Made by a program: the position numbers and the translations under genes. From an uncultured Clostridia bacterium (lineage in GTDB: Bacteria; Bacillota; Clostridia; HGM11514): 8,230 nucleotides of DNA. The number at the start of each line of letters is the position of its first letter. Position 1 is the first letter of the stretch. Under the pieces are notes generated by a model. It did no database searches. It saw only the letters and a list, made by a program, of their open reading frames with translations, and was not told the DNA's origin. Where the stretch lies: contig CABSMD010000107.1 of NCBI GenBank assembly GCA_902478725.1, forward strand, positions 1-8,230. The letters run 5' to 3'. Shown one piece after another: positions 6,023 to 8,230 of the stretch.

Positions 6023-7504
6023 TTACTCTTTCTTTTCCATCTTCATGACAAGGACTCCATATGTTTCCTCATCGAGATCGCCACATATGACCGTCATGTC
6101 TTTATCCAGATTGACAAAGATCTTGACCGCGCCTTTAAAGGTGGCCATTTTCACCTCGCCTTTGGACTCCAATTCCTCAAACCCTGCCTTTTTCAGAGCG
6201 TTTGCGTAGGTGGTTCCAACATCCTTGGGCAGATCTTTTTTCGGGTAGGCATAGAGCATACTGTTGCCTTCGCCAAACATCTGCTTGAAGGTGAGCTTGG
6301 TCTTAGTCAGGTATCCCAGATCCGGTACGGCCGTGAATTCTGTGTATTTCGCGCTGGTGGAGGGCTTGCTGTAATCCTTGTCATAATCAAAGATATCAAC
6401 GATATACTTATCCGCGTCGGTCTCACTGGGGCCGAAAAGGACTGCAATATTTCCCTTCACGTACGCCTGGTAGTTATCCGTCTTGGTATCGAATCTAAAT
6501 CCGGCCTTCTTCAGCGCGGTAGCGTATGCGGTTTCCTCCTCTGCGGTCACGGTGTTTTCATATAGATAGATATAGCCTCCCACTTCGGCGGCTACGGGCG
6601 CGTAGCCAAGAATTTTTGCGTCGCTGTATGCACCAAAGTCCGGCACAGTCGGATAGGCGATGTAGAAACCGTCCTTTCCAACGTTTGAAGGATTGATATC
6701 CCCCTCCTCGATCTCGGTGACTACCCCAACCATATAAACGGGCTCTTCATCCTTCTCCACCTTTGGCTCGCCCATCAAAACGGTCAGTTTGTCCTTTTGG
6801 AAGGTTTCAAAATACCCATCGGAGGACTTGCCCTTGGAGGTGAAGCCTTCCTTTTCCAAAGCCGCTATGTAGCTCTTCTCCTCCTCAGGGGTGACCTCAG
6901 GCTTGTAGTTGTAAGCCGTCCCTATGCCGCCCTGCGCGGACAGTTCCTCAAAACCGATGTATTCCGCTTCTGTAAAGTCGCCGAAATCCGGCACCGTCTT
7001 ATCGTACTTGAAATACCCATAATCGTCAACCGGCTTGGGTGAACCGCTTGGCTCCGGTGAATCGGACGGTTCCGGCGAAGCGGTCTTGATGTCCACCCGC
7101 TGTGCGTCCTCATCCCACAGCACCTCTGCCTCAAAGCTCTCGGCCACCGCGCGGATGGGTACCAGCGTCCGGTCGTCGATCTTAACCGGCGCGACATCCA
7201 GGGTGATCTCTTCCCCGTTCACCGTGATGACGGGATTGTCGATCACCATGAAGATGGTGATTCCTTCGCGGGTAGAGGTGATGCTCTGTTCTTCCTCGTT
7301 CCAGTCTACCGTTGCGCCCAGCGCCTCGAAGATAGCGCGCATCGGTACCATGGTGCGGTCGTTGATGGTTTGGGGCGGCACATCGAACACGATCTGTTTA
7401 CCGTCTAAAAACACTGTAATTTCCCCATTCTGCGCACCGACCGCCGTAAAGACAGACAGGCAGAGGCACAGCGCCAATGCGATTGCCAATATTCTTTTTT
7501 TCAT
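6023..7504 (-). CDS. Secreted stalk-domain protein D with three VPDFG-type modules
   Basis: A 493-residue exported protein of unknown function. The signal peptide MKKRILAIALALCLCLSVF ends near AVGA. A two-unit stalk domain (PF07833 type) covers about 28-141 and is almost identical to that of gene A. A roughly 20-residue Ser-Pro-Glu linker follows, then three modules at about 162-264 (KTVPDFG), 280-374 (YPTVPDFG) and 386-480 (TAVPDLGYLTK). Within a module one sees Tyr-rich strands, a T/P-x-E-E helix ending in A-L-x-K-x-G-F, then Y-x-K-G and two V-rich strands. The tail KMEKKE is charged and there is no anchor. The frame extends to an ATG at 7522, but that ATG sits on the GGGGGA ribosome binding site; the ATG at 7504 (10-base spacing, MKKR signal start) is preferred. 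It is followed by a strong hairpin. Confidence 0.88.
   Translation of the reverse strand: MKKRILAIALALCLCLSVFTAVGAQNGEITVFLDGKQIVFDVPPQTINDRTMVPMRAIFEALGATVDWNEEEQSITSTREGITIFMVIDNPVITVNGEEITLDVAPVKIDDRTLVPIRAVAESFEAEVLWDEDAQRVDIKTASPEPSDSPEPSGSPKPVDDYGYFKYDKTVPDFGDFTEAEYIGFEELSAQGGIGTAYNYKPEVTPEEEKSYIAALEKEGFTSKGKSSDGYFETFQKDKLTVLMGEPKVEKDEEPVYMVGVVTEIEEGDINPSNVGKDGFYIAYPTVPDFGAYSDAKILGYAPVAAEVGGYIYLYENTVTAEEETAYATALKKAGFRFDTKTDNYQAYVKGNIAVLFGPSETDADKYIVDIFDYDKDYSKPSTSAKYTEFTAVPDLGYLTKTKLTFKQMFGEGNSMLYAYPKKDLPKDVGTTYANALKKAGFEELESKGEVKMATFKGAVKIFVNLDKDMTVICGDLDEETYGVLVMKMEKKE
7083..7327 (-). repeat. Stalk-domain DNA cassette, copy in gene D
   Basis: This is the partner of 3058-3302 (two mismatches in 245 bp by eye). 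The first roughly 100 bases, from the 3' end of the domain, also match the truncated copy in gene E at 8129-8230 with few changes. The copy in gene B is much less similar, so sequence exchange seems selective among A, D and E. Confidence 0.85.
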
Positions 7505-7631
7505 TTTTAATAAATCCCCCATATAAATTTAATAAAATCCTGTTCCCATTATGCGAAAAAATCACTCATCCTTCTAAAAAAGATTCTACTTACCAATCCC
7601 TAAATAAAATTCATTCAGCCTGCCAAATAAA
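7505..7631 (-). other. AT-rich spacer between genes E and D
   Basis: This 127-base spacer is markedly AT-rich compared with the genes around it and carries the GGGGGA ribosome binding site of gene D. A CATAAT element (plus-strand complement near 7546-7551) could be a -10, but I find no convincing -35 at the right distance. No clear terminator hairpin follows gene E. A promoter for D is plausible here but not demonstrated. Confidence 0.35.
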
Positions 7632-8230
7632 TCAGAATGCCTGGTAGACCGAAACGGTATAGCTGTCCTCTGCGGTATTGCATTCCACGATTACGCGAAC
7701 CTTGTCCTTGCGGAAGGTGATCGAAAAATCACCCTTGGCCTTGCCCTCCGTCTTTTCAGAAGAGGTAAAGCCGGCCTTCTCCATCAGCTCCTGATAGGAC
7801 TCGGTTACGTCCTTCGGCAGGGCGGAGGCCTTGTAATAGTAGCGGAATCCGCCGCCGTCGGTGTTGCTGGTTTTTTCATACTTCACGCCGGCCATCCCGC
7901 CCAGGTCGGGCACGTCGGGGCATTCGGTATAAAACACGATGCCGCTGGTATCCGGCGTTGCGCTTGGAGACGCACTTGGCGAACCGGTCGGTGAAGCGCT
8001 TGCGGATGGATCCGACGAAGTGTCTGGCTCAGGCGAACCAGTCGGTTCCGGTGAGCCGCTTGGATCCGGTGAAGCGGACGGTTCCGGCGAGGCAGAAGGC
8101 GAAACACTTGGCTCCGGCGCTTGGGTCTTAATGTCCACCCGCTGGGCGTCCTCATCCCACAGCACCTCCGCCTCGAAGCTCTCGGCCACCGCGCGGATGG
8201 GTACCAGCGTCCGGTCGTCGATCTTAACCG
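7632..8230 (-). CDS. Secreted stalk-domain protein E with one module, N-terminus cut off by window edge
   Basis: The last 199 codons of a stalk-family protein; the signal peptide and first stalk unit lie beyond the window. Visible are the end of the second stalk unit (VKIDDRTLVPIRAVAESF, then LWDEDAQRVDIKT), a 61-residue Ser/Pro/Glu linker, and a single module of about 102 residues opening with PDVPDLG. This module resembles the third, C-terminal module of D and C: it shares PDLG, LPKDV, a helix with L-x-x-K-A-G-F, and the final V-rich strands, not the first or second module types. It ends VSVYQAF and then TGA with no anchor. The frame is open to the window edge, so an internal GTG at 8189 is not the start. 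It is the most upstream member of the array seen here. Confidence 0.87.
   Translation of the reverse strand, partial: VKIDDRTLVPIRAVAESFEAEVLWDEDAQRVDIKTQAPEPSVSPSASPEPSASPDPSGSPEPTGSPEPDTSSDPSASASPTGSPSASPSATPDTSGIVFYTECPDVPDLGGMAGVKYEKTSNTDGGGFRYYYKASALPKDVTESYQELMEKAGFTSSEKTEGKAKGDFSITFRKDKVRVIVECNTAEDSYTVSVYQAF
7941..8123 (-). repeat. Ser/Pro/Glu tandem-repeat linker of gene E
   Basis: About 61 codons form imperfect repeats of S-P-E-P-S/T-G and P-S-A-S-P type, the longest linker in the array. The DNA shows GG(T/A)TCCGG(T/C)GA-like units recurring at multiples of 6 bases, prone to slippage. It probably forms an extended wall-spanning or flexible spacer between stalk and module. Confidence 0.8.

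Noticed and set aside
5947..6025. Genes D and C as one gene read through a stop codon (same frame, no further stop in the spacer)
   Set aside because: Gene C has its own strong ribosome binding site, start codon and signal peptide, and a hairpin lies between. The open spacer of 24 codons can occur by chance.
7941..8123. CRISPR-like or intergenic satellite repeat
   Set aside because: The repeats are short, imperfect and in frame, encoding a Ser/Pro linker. There are no spacers of constant length and no cas genes.

Overview
The window reads as part of a Clostridia-type Firmicutes chromosome, probably an anaerobic gut or sediment lineage. The evidence is strong AGGAGG-type ribosome binding sites, an adjacent nifS-nifU pair in the clostridial style, a YkuS-family small protein, and secreted proteins carrying the 'copper amine oxidase-like' stalk domain (PF07833 type) followed by Ser/Pro-rich linkers. 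Genus cannot be told from the sequence. All supported genes lie on the minus strand, so transcription runs from high to low coordinates; the plus-strand reading frames are shadows.

Region 1 (8230 to 1950) is a tandem array of five paralogous secreted proteins, called E, D, C, B and A here in transcription order. D and A have a signal peptide, a two-unit stalk domain, a Ser/Pro linker and three copies of a roughly 95-110 residue module with a [V/I]PD[F/L]G signature. B has the stalk, a long linker and two modules. E, cut by the window edge, has the stalk, the longest linker and one module. C has three modules and no stalk or linker. I do not recognise the module as a named domain. The stalk-coding DNA of A and D is almost identical while their module regions are strongly diverged, and B and C share a duplicated leader plus signal-peptide block. 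Between C and B lies a frameshifted signal-peptide remnant of what looks like another family member. The locus therefore seems to evolve by duplication, domain loss and gene conversion.

Region 2 (1950 to 1549) holds a 16-codon reading frame with a strong ribosome binding site that looks like the N-terminal stub of a SAM-dependent methyltransferase. It is followed by a promoter and a long hairpin that buries the ribosome binding site of a small YkuS-family (UPF0180) gene.

Region 3 (1548 to 1) is the housekeeping Fe-S assembly pair: a cysteine desulfurase (NifS/IscS type) with its own promoter and a palindromic putative operator, overlapping by 14 bases the scaffold gene nifU, which runs off the left edge. 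NifS supplies sulfur from cysteine and NifU builds the nascent Fe-S cluster. Nothing seen links the array functionally to the Fe-S genes; they appear to be only neighbours.
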